DNA from: Clostridia bacterium
GTDB taxonomy: Bacteria; Bacillota_A; Clostridia; Christensenellales; Aristaeellaceae
Direction of reading: 5' to 3'
Assembly: GCA_017938785.1 (NCBI GenBank)
Contig: JAGBAU010000268.1
Coordinates: 1 to 24,133, forward strand
Length of the DNA stretch: 24,133 nt
The position numbers and the translations under genes were made by a program. Below, in pieces: positions 1-7,592 of the stretch. Below the pieces are notes generated by a model. That model made no database searches. It saw only the letters and a list, made by a program, of their open reading frames with translations, and was not told the DNA's origin. Positions within the stretch are counted from its first letter, which is position 1, and each line of letters starts with the position of its first letter.

Positions 1-154
1 CCAGAACGCGGTCAAACTGTTCGCTATCCATTTCGATATCGCCCAGCATTTCCACGATTTCCTTATAGGTGAGCATGCCCTTGGATTTTCCGGTCTCGAT
101 CAGCTCGCTGATGCGGGCCTTTATCGTTTCCATATTTGCTGCCGACTTGTTCAT
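1..154 (-). CDS. rpoD: RNA polymerase primary sigma factor, N-terminal fragment
   Basis: Reading leftward from the ATG at 152-154, the 51 visible residues begin MNKSAANMETIKARISELIE and continue with a GKSKGMLTYKEIVEMLGD segment, which resembles region 1.1 of primary sigma-70 factors (a helix, then a K-G-x-LTY-x-E-I pattern). The gene runs off the left edge, so regions 1.2-4 are not visible. A clear AAAGGAG ribosome site sits 8-10 bases before the ATG. The gene starts 25 bases after the dnaG stop on the same strand; dnaG followed by the housekeeping sigma gene is the classical Firmicutes macromolecular-synthesis operon and strongly supports the call. It is expected to share dnaG's promoters. 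The identification rests on this short piece plus context. Confidence 0.88.
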   Translation of the reverse strand, partial: MNKSAANMETIKARISELIETGKSKGMLTYKEIVEMLGDIEMDSEQFDRVL

Positions 155-179
155 AGTTAGGGGCACTCCTTTCGACCGG

Positions 180-1913
180 TCAGTCCTCCAAAGCCTGTGT
201 AATGGCTTGCATTTGTTTGTACAACTCCATCTTGCGGCTTGAATCCGCAGTCTTGATTTCTTCATTGATCTCCGCCATGCGCCTGCGAAGGCGGTCACGA
301 CGAATGGTCTGAATGCCCGCCTGTGCGAGCTTCATGCGCTCTTCATGCTCCTCGGGCAGGGGCGCATAGTTAAGCGCCTGCATGGCTTCGCTGCGAAGGG
401 TTTCATCCTCAATGGTTTCCACAAAGGCGGCGGCATTTTTGCCGTCCAGCATCCATTCAGCGGCCTTTCGGTGGATTTCCCGGGAAAAGTCCTCCACCTT
501 GACCATTGCCGCCGGGATGGCATTCATGGAAAGCAGCGTCCAAAGCGCGCGTTCTGCAAGGATGGCCTCGCCGGGGCGTTCCTTTTCCCCGTTGCGGGGA
601 CGGTATTCCCTGGGCTTGGCGTCCTTCTGCACCACGCCTATCTGACGAAGCAGGATTTCCCGATCGTAACCGGTCTGGTTCACCAGCGCACGCAGGTGAT
701 TTTCCATCACGATGGGATCCTTTACCTTCTTCAGGATTTCGCAGCAGCGCAGCGCATACTGGGTCATGCCGTCCTGGGTGGTGAGATCAAGCCCGTCCCG
801 CGCACGCAGCATGCGGTATTCAGCCGCATCATAGCGCGGAAGTCGCTCAAAACCTTCGATTCCGTGGGCGCGGATATAGTCATCCGGATCCTGCCCTGCG
901 GGATAATCCAGCACCCGGGGCGTAAGTCCTTCCAGCGTATCAAAGATTTCCAGGGCACGGAGCGCCGCCTTCTGTCCGGCGGAGTCTCCGTCGTAACTGA
1001 TCCACACTTCAGGCGCATAACGCTTGATCAGGCGCGCCTGTTCCGGCGTCAGCGCGGTTCCCAATGTGGCAACCACGCCCTTCACGCCGTATTTGCGAAG
1101 GGAAACTGTGTCCATATATCCTTCTACCAGAACCAACCGTCCCGCTTCCCGCTCCTTGCGGGCGAAATTCAGGGCATACAGACCCTGACGCTTATTGAAC
1201 ACGGGCGTGTCCGGGGTATTGAGATATTTGGGCTGCGCATCGCCCATGGCACGGCCGCCGAAACCCAGCACCTTGCCCTGAGCATTGATGATCGGAAAGA
1301 TTGCACGTCCGCGGAACATATCGTAGAACTTGCCGTCCTTTTCCACTGCGAGACCAGCTTTTTTGAGCAGCTGCGGCTCATAGCCCTGTTCTCCCAGGTA
1401 ACGAATCAGCGTGTCCCAGCCCTTGGGCGAAGCGCCCAGGCCGAAGCGGCGGATATCGCCGTCGGTCAGTCCGCGTTTATAGAGGTAGGAAAGCATCTGA
1501 GCGCCTTCGTCCGTCCACAAAACAGAATGAAAATAGCGGGCGGCAATTACGTTTGCTTCGTAAATGCGCTCTCGCTCTTGAGAAGTAACGGACGATTTAT
1601 CATTGCGTGCAGGCGCCGATTCAGGAATTTCCATGTGCGCACGCTCTGCGAGATGCTTCACGGCCTCCTGAAAATCCATACGCTCCATTTCCATAACGAA
1701 ATTAAGCGCCGTTCCACCCTTGTGGCATCCGAAGCAATAGTACAACTGCGATTCGGAATCCACCGAGAAGGAAGGCGTTTTTTCATTATGAAAGGGGCAG
1801 CAGCCCCAGAAGCGCCGACCCTTCTGTTTCAGCGGAACATATTCGGATACAACTTCTTCCAGGCTGACCCGCGAGCGCAGTTCATCCAGAAACGCATCTG
1901 TGTATCTTGCCAT
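180..1913 (-). CDS. dnaG: DNA primase DnaG
   Basis: DnaG synthesises the RNA primers used by the replisome at the fork. The 577-residue product has the full bacterial primase layout. An N-terminal CHC2 zinc-binding domain has ligands C39, H42, C60 and C63. A central catalytic core ends in a TOPRIM fold with the metal-binding glutamate E264 (in LVEGYMD) and the D308-G-D310 pair (YDGDSAG). A C-terminal helical region from about residue 430 should contact the replicative helicase. Length is normal for the family. The start at ATG 1911-1913 matches the usual primase N-terminus, but the ribosome site before it is weak (a GGCGG lies very close, a GGAAGG about 20 bases up). It precedes rpoD by 25 bases and is probably cotranscribed with it. 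Confidence 0.98.
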   Translation of the reverse strand: MARYTDAFLDELRSRVSLEEVVSEYVPLKQKGRRFWGCCPFHNEKTPSFSVDSESQLYYCFGCHKGGTALNFVMEMERMDFQEAVKHLAERAHMEIPESAPARNDKSSVTSQERERIYEANVIAARYFHSVLWTDEGAQMLSYLYKRGLTDGDIRRFGLGASPKGWDTLIRYLGEQGYEPQLLKKAGLAVEKDGKFYDMFRGRAIFPIINAQGKVLGFGGRAMGDAQPKYLNTPDTPVFNKRQGLYALNFARKEREAGRLVLVEGYMDTVSLRKYGVKGVVATLGTALTPEQARLIKRYAPEVWISYDGDSAGQKAALRALEIFDTLEGLTPRVLDYPAGQDPDDYIRAHGIEGFERLPRYDAAEYRMLRARDGLDLTTQDGMTQYALRCCEILKKVKDPIVMENHLRALVNQTGYDREILLRQIGVVQKDAKPREYRPRNGEKERPGEAILAERALWTLLSMNAIPAAMVKVEDFSREIHRKAAEWMLDGKNAAAFVETIEDETLRSEAMQALNYAPLPEEHEERMKLAQAGIQTIRRDRLRRRMAEINEEIKTADSSRKMELYKQMQAITQALED

Positions 1914-1956
1914 TCCGCCTACTCACCCAATCCTTCCATCCGGCGCGACCTTAATT

Positions 1957-1985
1957 CTATTCGCCGGGCAAATCGCTTTTCCTGC
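1957..1985 (-). promoter_or_regulatory. Candidate SigmaH-type promoter of dnaG-rpoD
   Basis: On the minus strand, GCAGGAAAA (1977-1985) fits the SigmaH -35 consensus RnAGGAwWW exactly. After 11 bases, GGCGAATAG (1957-1965) fits the -10 consensus RnnGAATww except at the last base. The predicted start lies about 35-40 bases before dnaG. The Bacillus subtilis sigA operon is also known to carry a SigmaH promoter, which makes the match more credible. This is a consensus match by eye only. No good SigmaA promoter for dnaG was found in this gap. Confidence 0.5.
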
Positions 1986-1990
1986 ATCAA

Positions 1991-1997
1991 TTCGACA
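1991..1997 (-). promoter_or_regulatory. Possible Spo0A box
   Basis: The minus strand reads TGTCGAA, the core Spo0A-binding heptamer, five bases upstream of the candidate SigmaH -35 element of dnaG-rpoD. Spo0A sites next to SigmaH promoters are known in sporulating Firmicutes. A 7-base match can occur by chance, so only the position gives it weight. Confidence 0.3.
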
Positions 1998-2043
1998 ATT
2001 TACAACAAATTTCTGCATGACAGATTTTTCATACATTATTTTG

Positions 2044-2077
2044 TTCATCGTACAAAATTGTATTGGTATAAATACAA
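2044..2077 (+). promoter_or_regulatory. Extended -10 promoter with inverted repeat, ahead of aspartokinase
   Basis: TATAAA at 2067-2072 is preceded by TG and one base (an extended -10), with a poor -35 (TTCATC, 2044-2049) at 17 bases. A perfect 7-base inverted repeat, TTGTATT (2058-2064) and AATACAA (2071-2077), brackets the -10; TACAAAATTGTA (2051-2062) is a second, overlapping palindrome. This looks like an operator over the -10, but no regulator is identified. The leader to the aspartokinase start would be about 130 bases and contains a hairpin CATCAAA/TTTGATG (2105-2127) without a U-tract. I saw no lysine riboswitch in it. Confidence 0.45.
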
Positions 2078-2209
2078 CAAAGGACCCCCGAATTCCTCTG
2101 TCTTCATCAAAATTTTTCGGTTTGATGCACTTCAAATTCCTTCCGAACCCATTTTCCTGCGCTGCATAGGATACAGTGTGACTTTTTTGCTGAAATCGGA
2201 GGGAACGCC

Positions 2210-3319
2210 ATGTCCTTGACCGTATGTAAGTTCGGAGGAAGCTCCGTTTCGGATGCAGGTATGTTTGTGCGCGTCAACCGCATCGTTCAGAGCGACGCCT
2301 CCCGCAGATATATTGTTTTGTCGGCTCCGGGCAAACGCCATCCGGATGACAGGAAGATTACAGATATGCTCTACCAGGCATACGAAGCGTCCCAACATGG
2401 GGATACTTCCATTTTGGCCCAGATTTTTGAACGTTATGCATCCATACGCGATGCGCTCTGCCCTGAATTCAATCTGGAAGCGGAATTTGCGCAGATCAAG
2501 CACAATCTGCACGCCTCTTCCGATTACGTAGCCAGCAGGGGTGAATACCTGTGCGCCAAGCTCTTCGCTGCGTATGCAAAAATACCCTTCGTGGATGCAG
2601 AGGAGCTTCTTTTCTTTGATGATCATGGAAATATAGATTTCGATAAAACCGGAGCTGCTGTCCGAAATCAACTTTTACCCCTCGAATGCGCCGTTATTCC
2701 CGGCTTCTACGGCAGGGATGCCTCCGGGCGTATATGCACCTTCAGCCGTGGCGGATCAGATGTAAGCGGCGCCTTACTGGCAGCTGCCCTCAATGCCGAC
2801 CTCTACGAAAACTGGACGGATGTGGACGGACTCTACACCGCAGATCCCGGCATCGTTCCCAATGCGCGCCGTAACCTGCAGGTTTCCCTTACGCAGATGG
2901 AGCACATCGCCGCAGCCGGAGCGAAGCTATTGCACCCGGACGCACTGGCGCCCCTGAAGGGAACCGGGATTGAAACGGTGCTCAAAAACACCTTCTCCCC
3001 CGGCTCACCCGGCACGAGAATCAGCGAGCACACCAGCGAAGCCGTCCACTGCGTAACCGGTCAGCGCGGACTGTATATGCTTGGCGATTCCTCCAGAGAT
3101 TCAACAAGCTCCCCCCTGCTTCACAGCATTCCGATGGCCGGCAGTGTTCCCGTCTGCGCGGTGCGTGCCTTTGGTTTGCAGAAATGCGCACTGCAACAGC
3201 TGCAAAGCATCCTGAATCCCATTCATATCATTCATATGCAGGATCACATACAAATAATCATTCCTGAAAAAGAATATGAAAGCACCATACGCACCGTACA
3301 CGCTTATCTTGAACCATGA
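2210..3319 (+). CDS. Aspartate kinase, short form
   Basis: Aspartokinase phosphorylates L-aspartate, the first step toward lysine/diaminopimelate, threonine and methionine. The protein opens with the signature KFGGSS (residues 7-12). It also has the substrate-site block ASRGEYLCAK near 110 and the nucleotide/aspartate-site block TFSRGGSDVSGALLA near 180. The amino-acid kinase domain fills about residues 1-265. The C-terminal remainder is only about 100 residues, enough for roughly one ACT unit, and the total of 369 is short against about 400-450 for two-ACT enzymes. Feedback control may therefore be reduced or altered (inference). The ATG at 2210 follows CGGAGGG by 6 bases. The gene stands alone, with no neighbouring lysine or threonine genes. 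A carbamate or other amino-acid kinase is less likely given the signature. Confidence 0.9.
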   Translation: MSLTVCKFGGSSVSDAGMFVRVNRIVQSDASRRYIVLSAPGKRHPDDRKITDMLYQAYEASQHGDTSILAQIFERYASIRDALCPEFNLEAEFAQIKHNLHASSDYVASRGEYLCAKLFAAYAKIPFVDAEELLFFDDHGNIDFDKTGAAVRNQLLPLECAVIPGFYGRDASGRICTFSRGGSDVSGALLAAALNADLYENWTDVDGLYTADPGIVPNARRNLQVSLTQMEHIAAAGAKLLHPDALAPLKGTGIETVLKNTFSPGSPGTRISEHTSEAVHCVTGQRGLYMLGDSSRDSTSSPLLHSIPMAGSVPVCAVRAFGLQKCALQQLQSILNPIHIIHMQDHIQIIIPEKEYESTIRTVHAYLEP

Positions 3320-3323
3320 GAAA

Positions 3324-3348
3324 ACCCAACCCCGGTTCGGGGTTGGGT
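3324..3348 (-). terminator. Intrinsic terminator of valS (shared with convergent aspartokinase)
   Basis: An 11-bp perfect GC-rich stem (3324-3334 with 3338-3348, loop GTT) lies between the convergent aspartokinase and valS stops. On the minus strand it is followed by TTTTCTC, a usable U-tract, so it chiefly ends the valS transcript. On the plus strand the tail is AAAAGATTTGC, which is a poor U-tract, so termination of the aspartokinase message is less certain. Confidence 0.85.
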
Positions 3349-3359
3349 AAAAGATTTGC

Positions 3360-6086
3360 TTAGCGGAGAGCTTCCATTTCGGCGATGCGGGCCTTGAGCT
3401 TTTCGAGCAGGCCTTCGTTGGTGGCCAGCTTTTCCTTCTCCTTCTCGACCAGAGCTGCGGGAGCCTTGGCGATGAAGCCTGCATTGTTGAGCTTGCCGTT
3501 TGCACGGGCGATTTCGCCTTCGACATTCTTCAGGTCCTTGGTCAGGCGCTGAATTTCCTTGTCGATGTCAACCAGTTCGCCCAACGGGATGAACAGCTCG
3601 CAGGGAGCGGTGACGGCAGAAGCGCTCTTCTCGGGGTTGGCAGTCGCAGCATCGATGAATTCCACGCCGCTTGCGCCGGCCAGACGCTTGAAGTAGCCTT
3701 CTGCAGCTGCCAGGGCGTCCTTCCAGCCGTCGTGGGGCTTGAGGATCAGGGTTGCACGCTTGGCGGGAGCAACGTTCATTTCAGCACGCAGGTTGCGGAT
3801 GGTGCGGATAACCTCCATCACGCCCTCGAAGTGTGCGGCTTCCTCGGCGAAGTTGAGCTTTTCGTCAACCTCGGGCCAGGATGCGGTGATCAGCATGCCT
3901 TCGGAGTTGGGCAGGTAGCTGTAGAGCTCCTCGGTGATGAACGGAATGTAGGGATGCAGAAGCTTCAGGATGCCGGTAAGCACATGCAGCAGCACTTCCT
4001 GGGTGGTCTTCTTCACTTCGCCGTCCTCAGCATAGAGGCCCTGCTTGGCGATTTCGATGTACCAGTCGCAGAAATCGGACCATACGAAATCGTACAGCTT
4101 TGTGGCAGCCAGGCCCAGGTCGAAGTTCTCCAGGTTATCGGTGATGGACTTCACGGCGTTCTGATAGACGGTGAGGATCCACTTATCTGCGATGGAGAGC
4201 TTATCGGCAGAGGGCACGCCCTCGGGCTTGAAGCCGTCCAGGTTCATCAGCACGAAGCGGCTTGCGTTCCAGATCTTGTTGCAGAAATTGCGGTAGGTTT
4301 CGATCTTCTCGTTGGACAGGCGTACGTCTGCGCCGGGTGCAACGCCCATCATCAGGGAGAAGCGCAGTGCGTCGGCGCCGTAGTTGTCGATGACCTCGAT
4401 GGGATCGATGCCGTTGCCCAGGGACTTACTCATCTTGCGGCCCTGTGCGTCGCGCACCAGGCCGTGTATCAGCGCAACGCTGAAGGGGCACTTGCCGGTC
4501 TGCTCAATGCCGGAGAAAACCATGCGGGCCAGCCAGAAGAAGATGATGTCGTAGCCGCAGGAGAGCACGCTGTTGGGATAGAAATTCTTCATATCCTCGG
4601 TCTCCTCGGGCCAGCCCAGCGTGGAGAAGGGCCACAGCGCAGAGGAGAACCAGGTATCCAGAACGTCCTCATCCTGGCGCACGGGCTTGCCGCACTTCGG
4701 GCAAACGGTGATATCTTCACGGGTGACGCTCAGTTCGCCGCAGTCATCGCAGTAGAAGGCCGGGATGCGATGGCCCCACCACAGCTGACGTGAGATGCAC
4801 CAGTCACGGGTGTTTTCCATCCAGTTCAGGTAGGTCTTTTCGAAGCGCTCGGGAACGAAGCGCAGTTCGCCGTCCTTTACAACCTTAACGGCGGGCTTGG
4901 CCAGGGGCTCCATCTTTACGAACCACTGCTTGGAAACCATGGGCTCGATGGTGTGATGGCAGCGATAGCAGGTGCCGACTTCGTGGCTGATGGGCTCGAT
5001 CTTCTTGAGCAGGTTCAGTGCCTTCAGGTCCTCAACGATGGCCTTGCGGGCGTCTGCGGTGGTCATACCTGCATACTTGCCGCAATCCAGAACCACGGGT
5101 TCATCGGCGGTTGCGCGGCCGCTGGCGATCCACTCTGCGTTCTCAGCAGCTTCCTTTGCGCCGGTCATATAGCCGTCGTAGGTGAACACGCGCACCATGG
5201 GCAGGTTGTGGCGCTTGCCGACTTCGTAGTCGTTGGGGTCGTGCGCGGGAGTGATCTTGACGACGCCGGTACCCTTGGTCATATCGGCGTGCTCGTCGCA
5301 CACGATCGGGATTTCCTTATTGATCAGGGGCAGAACCACGTGGCAGCCGTGCAGATGGGCATAGCGCTCATCCTCGGGATTGATGGCCACGGCGGTATCA
5401 CCCAGCATGGTTTCGGGACGGGTGGTGGCGAGGGTCAGGTATTCGCCGGTTTCCTTGACCGGATACTGCAGATGCCAGAAGGAACCGCCCTTCTCTTCAT
5501 ATTCTACTTCTGCGTCAGAAATGGAGGTCTGGCAGCAGGGGCACCAGTTGATCATGCGCCAGCCCTGATAGATCAGGCCCTTTTCGTACAGGCGAACAAA
5601 GGTTTCGCGAACAGCCTTGGAGAGGCCGTCGTCCATGGTGAAGCGTTCACGGCTCCAGTCGCAGGAAACGCCCAGCTTGCGCAGCTGCTTGACGATGCGT
5701 CCGCCGTATTCCTTCTTCCACTCCCAGGTGCGCTCCAGGAACTTTTCACGACCCAGGCTTGCCTTGGACTGGCCTTCCTTGGCCAGGGCTTCCACAACCT
5801 TCACCTCAGTTGCGATGGCGGCGTGGTCGGTGCCGGGAACCCACAGGGTGGGATCGCCCTTCATGCGGTGGTAGCGGATGAGAACATCCTGGGGCATTTC
5901 GTCCAGGGCGTGGCCGACGTGCAGCTGGCCGGTGATGTTCGGCGGGGGCATTACGATGGTGAATGCCTTCTTACCGGGATGCATAACGGGCTTGAATGCG
6001 CCGGAATTCTCCCAGTTTTCGTAGATGCGGTTTTCAATCTGTTGGGGCTGATAGACTTTCTCCATCGTGAATTCTCTGTTCTCCAT
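3360..6086 (-). CDS. valS: Valyl-tRNA synthetase
   Basis: Class I synthetase charging tRNA-Val in the cytoplasm. The 908-residue product has the ATP-site HIGH-type motif within PPPNITGQLHVGHAL (about residues 47-61) and KMSKS at 551-555. Between them is the CP1 editing insertion, including the TTRPETMLGDTAVAINP block that edits mischarged threonine. An anticodon-binding domain follows, and the last 60 or so residues form a charged coiled-coil arm (EIQRLTKDLKNVEGEI and onward), as is typical for ValRS. Length is normal. ATG 6084-6086 follows AGGAGGA by six bases, favouring it over the internal ATG at codon 8. It lies 16 bases after the small membrane-protein gene and both are downstream of a valine T-box, so expression should rise when tRNA-Val is uncharged. 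Confidence 0.99.
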   Translation of the reverse strand: MENREFTMEKVYQPQQIENRIYENWENSGAFKPVMHPGKKAFTIVMPPPNITGQLHVGHALDEMPQDVLIRYHRMKGDPTLWVPGTDHAAIATEVKVVEALAKEGQSKASLGREKFLERTWEWKKEYGGRIVKQLRKLGVSCDWSRERFTMDDGLSKAVRETFVRLYEKGLIYQGWRMINWCPCCQTSISDAEVEYEEKGGSFWHLQYPVKETGEYLTLATTRPETMLGDTAVAINPEDERYAHLHGCHVVLPLINKEIPIVCDEHADMTKGTGVVKITPAHDPNDYEVGKRHNLPMVRVFTYDGYMTGAKEAAENAEWIASGRATADEPVVLDCGKYAGMTTADARKAIVEDLKALNLLKKIEPISHEVGTCYRCHHTIEPMVSKQWFVKMEPLAKPAVKVVKDGELRFVPERFEKTYLNWMENTRDWCISRQLWWGHRIPAFYCDDCGELSVTREDITVCPKCGKPVRQDEDVLDTWFSSALWPFSTLGWPEETEDMKNFYPNSVLSCGYDIIFFWLARMVFSGIEQTGKCPFSVALIHGLVRDAQGRKMSKSLGNGIDPIEVIDNYGADALRFSLMMGVAPGADVRLSNEKIETYRNFCNKIWNASRFVLMNLDGFKPEGVPSADKLSIADKWILTVYQNAVKSITDNLENFDLGLAATKLYDFVWSDFCDWYIEIAKQGLYAEDGEVKKTTQEVLLHVLTGILKLLHPYIPFITEELYSYLPNSEGMLITASWPEVDEKLNFAEEAAHFEGVMEVIRTIRNLRAEMNVAPAKRATLILKPHDGWKDALAAAEGYFKRLAGASGVEFIDAATANPEKSASAVTAPCELFIPLGELVDIDKEIQRLTKDLKNVEGEIARANGKLNNAGFIAKAPAALVEKEKEKLATNEGLLEKLKARIAEMEALR

Positions 6087-6102
6087 AGTTTCCTCCTAAG
6101 AA

Positions 6103-6324
6103 TTATCCCAGTATCGCAAGCAGCGCGCCGCCTGCGCAGATGACGAGACCGATGATTTTGATGGCGTTCCTTGTTCCTTCAGGAGCTTCAGGATGTATCT
6201 TCCGGGCAAGCATGTCTGCAAGGGCGACCATCGCCACAGCTGCGGCCATCAGGATCAGTCCGAAGGGATTGACCCTTGAAATATCCACCTTTGCGCCGGA
6301 GAGTATCCTTTTGATCGAATCCAA
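6103..6324 (-). CDS. Small two-span membrane protein, first gene of the valS operon
   Basis: I do not recognise this family. The predicted product is 73 residues from a TTG start at 6322-6324, chosen because GGAAGGAG (6333-6340) lies eight bases upstream. A longer ATG start at 6402 would put its first codons inside the T-box antiterminator and terminator, so I reject it. The protein has a short polar N-terminus (DSIKRILSGAKVDISRVNPF), a hydrophobic span at about residues 22-38, a charged loop rich in H, E, P and R, and a second hydrophobic span to the C-terminus (IIGLVICAGGALLAILG). It is the first cistron after the T-box terminator and ends 16 bases before valS, so it should be induced with valS. 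Its function is unknown; a link to valine or tRNA physiology is suggested only by position. Confidence 0.72.
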   Translation of the reverse strand: MDSIKRILSGAKVDISRVNPFGLILMAAAVAMVALADMLARKIHPEAPEGTRNAIKIIGLVICAGGALLAILG

Positions 6325-6345
6325 GCTTCCTGCTCCTTCCAAAAC

Positions 6346-6579
6346 AAAAAACGCGAAACAAACCCAAAGGGCGGGTATGTTCCGCGGTACCACCTTATTC
6401 ACCCAGGTTTTCCCGGGCCTCTTTACGCTTTAAGGGGCGCACCCCGCACAGCTACTCCGTTCACCGCGCCGCCTCGGAAGCGACTTCACACTCCGCCTGT
6501 CCGGGCAGCCTTTCAGCCGCGAGCCGCCCTCTCTTTGGATGCGCAAGCGCTACTCCTCTTCCTCATTGGCATTTTATCC
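6346..6579 (-). promoter_or_regulatory. T-box leader, valine-specific (GUC specifier)
   Basis: The minus strand carries the T-box core AAGGTGGTACCGCGG (6382-6396), whose TGGT can pair with an uncharged tRNA ending ACCA. Upstream lies a Stem I with an AGAGA distal motif and the specifier-loop context GAA-GTC-G (6481-6487); GTC at 6482-6484 is a valine codon, fitting valS downstream. The terminator is a 14-bp helix with one mismatch (6373-6386 with 6352-6365) followed by six T residues (6346-6351). T-box RNAs bind uncharged tRNA and switch to antitermination. The 5' boundary is inferred from the promoter. Confidence 0.95.
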
Positions 6580-6585
6580 TCGCAG

Positions 6586-6614
6586 ATTATAGCACAAAAA
6601 CTTCATTCCGTCAA
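6586..6614 (-). promoter_or_regulatory. SigmaA-type promoter of the T-box/valS operon
   Basis: On the minus strand TTGACG (6609-6614), a 17-base spacer, then TATAAT (6586-6591). This is nearly consensus and correctly placed for the T-box RNA. The -35 hexamer overlaps the pgsA stop codon. Confidence 0.92.
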
Positions 6615-7183
6615 TGCGCGTTCATGCCTGCTTTGATTTCATTCCATTTTTTAACCGAATCAATGGTGTAATGCACCGCTGCAACCACCGAGCAAACCAG
6701 CGAAATGTAAATCAATACCCTGCCGATACTGCCCAATACCAGGTTGCCATGCCAGGGCCAGCAGAGAATCACCGCAGGATAGAACAGCAATGTAGCGACT
6801 TTGCCGTAAATATCTGCCTGGATCGTGATCTTCCTGCGCAGGCATTTCGCCGCGCCCCAGGCCATGTACATTTCCTTCACCACGATCACACCCAGCGCGA
6901 CCCAGTTGATCGCCTTCAGCCAGGCCAGGCACAGCAGGGTTGAAGTCGTGAGCAGCTTGTCCGCGATGGGATCCAGAATTTTGCCGAGGCTGGTGATCTG
7001 GTTGAACTTCCGGGCAATATAGCCGTCGATGCAATCAGTCAGGCCGGCCACAAGGAAGATGATCAGCGAGGGCAGCTGCCTGTCCTTCGGCGAACCAAAG
7101 AACGCAGCCAGCAGCACAGGCACCAGCAGTATGCGTATGCTGGTGAGCAGATTGGGCAGGTTCATCCAATTCTTTTTGTTCAT
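6611..7183 (-). CDS. pgsA: CDP-diacylglycerol-glycerol-3-phosphate 3-phosphatidyltransferase
   Basis: PgsA makes phosphatidylglycerol phosphate from CDP-diacylglycerol and glycerol 3-phosphate, the committed step to phosphatidylglycerol and cardiolipin in the membrane. The 190-residue protein holds the complete CDP-alcohol phosphotransferase motif: D50, D53-G54, A57-R58, G67, D71 and D75. It has several hydrophobic spans and the usual N-terminal NLPNLLTSIRILLVP segment. Length is typical. The start at ATG 7181-7183 has a CAGGAG site about 12 bases up, slightly far. It follows the 97-residue gene by 30 bases and is likely cotranscribed with it. The closely related pssA (serine transferase) has a similar motif, but the N-terminus and size fit PgsA better. 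Confidence 0.94.
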   Translation of the reverse strand: MNKKNWMNLPNLLTSIRILLVPVLLAAFFGSPKDRQLPSLIIFLVAGLTDCIDGYIARKFNQITSLGKILDPIADKLLTTSTLLCLAWLKAINWVALGVIVVKEMYMAWGAAKCLRRKITIQADIYGKVATLLFYPAVILCWPWHGNLVLGSIGRVLIYISLVCSVVAAVHYTIDSVKKWNEIKAGMNAH

Positions 7184-7213
7184 AGTCTGCTTGTACTCCT
7201 GTATATCGGCGCG

Positions 7214-7507
7214 TCAATCGAACTGATTGCGCGGATCGTTGCTCTTGCGCTTCTTACCCTCATCATCCAGATACTCGATCTCCAGCTTCTGAAAGGGCAC
7301 TTCCTCCATGAAATGCTCCGGCAGAAACGCCGTATGACGGAAGGCTTCGAATTCGTTTTCATGCTTGCGCAGCCACAGTGGGCAGGGAATATCGAATTCA
7401 TGGCAGAGCTGGGTCAGCGCCTCATCCACGCCATCCGGCGTACAGGGAGCCGTTGCCTGCTGCGCAATCCTGTGCTTTACGATGATTCTCGCCCAAAGTC
7501 TCGCCAT
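7214..7507 (-). CDS. Conserved small hypothetical protein
   Basis: A 97-residue soluble-looking protein starting MARLWARIIVKHRI. I recall similar uncharacterised Clostridia proteins of about this size that begin with a RLWAKI-like stretch and end with an EIPF/LEI block, but I know no function for them. The middle holds LTQLCHEFDIPCPLWL, and the C-terminus is acidic and then basic (EYLDDEGKKRKSNDPRNQFD). There is no signal peptide or membrane span. ATG 7505-7507 is preferred over the ATG nine bases upstream because GGAGG lies 10 bases before the former and only one base before the latter. It has its own promoter and lies 30 bases ahead of pgsA. Confidence 0.8.
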   Translation of the reverse strand: MARLWARIIVKHRIAQQATAPCTPDGVDEALTQLCHEFDIPCPLWLRKHENEFEAFRHTAFLPEHFMEEVPFQKLEIEYLDDEGKKRKSNDPRNQFD

Positions 7508-7564
7508 GGTAGTCATGCCTCCGCATTTCTTCCTGTATATGCACGTACAGATTATCAAAGAACA

Positions 7565-7592
7565 ATTATACCATATTTTATAAAACAGTCAA
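7565..7592 (-). promoter_or_regulatory. SigmaA-type promoter of the 97-residue gene and pgsA
   Basis: Minus strand TTGACT (7587-7592), 16-base spacer, TATAAT (7565-7570) preceded by TGG, giving an extended -10. The -35 begins immediately after the stop codon of the upstream M23 gene. The leader is about 50 bases. Confidence 0.85.

Noticed and set aside
2073..2209. Possible lysine riboswitch ahead of aspartokinase
   Set aside because: The leader is too short and lacks the conserved lysine-aptamer blocks; only one small hairpin is present.
345..2219. Very long open frame on the plus strand opposite dnaG
   Set aside because: It is antisense to a clear primase with all motifs, has no ribosome site or recognisable domain, and arises from codon bias in a GC-rich gene. 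The same applies to long frames opposite valS, dacF, the lipoprotein gene and thyX.
6325..6402. Longer ATG start for the small membrane protein
   Set aside because: It would place the first 26 codons within the T-box antiterminator/terminator, without a ribosome site. The TTG start has a good site eight bases upstream.
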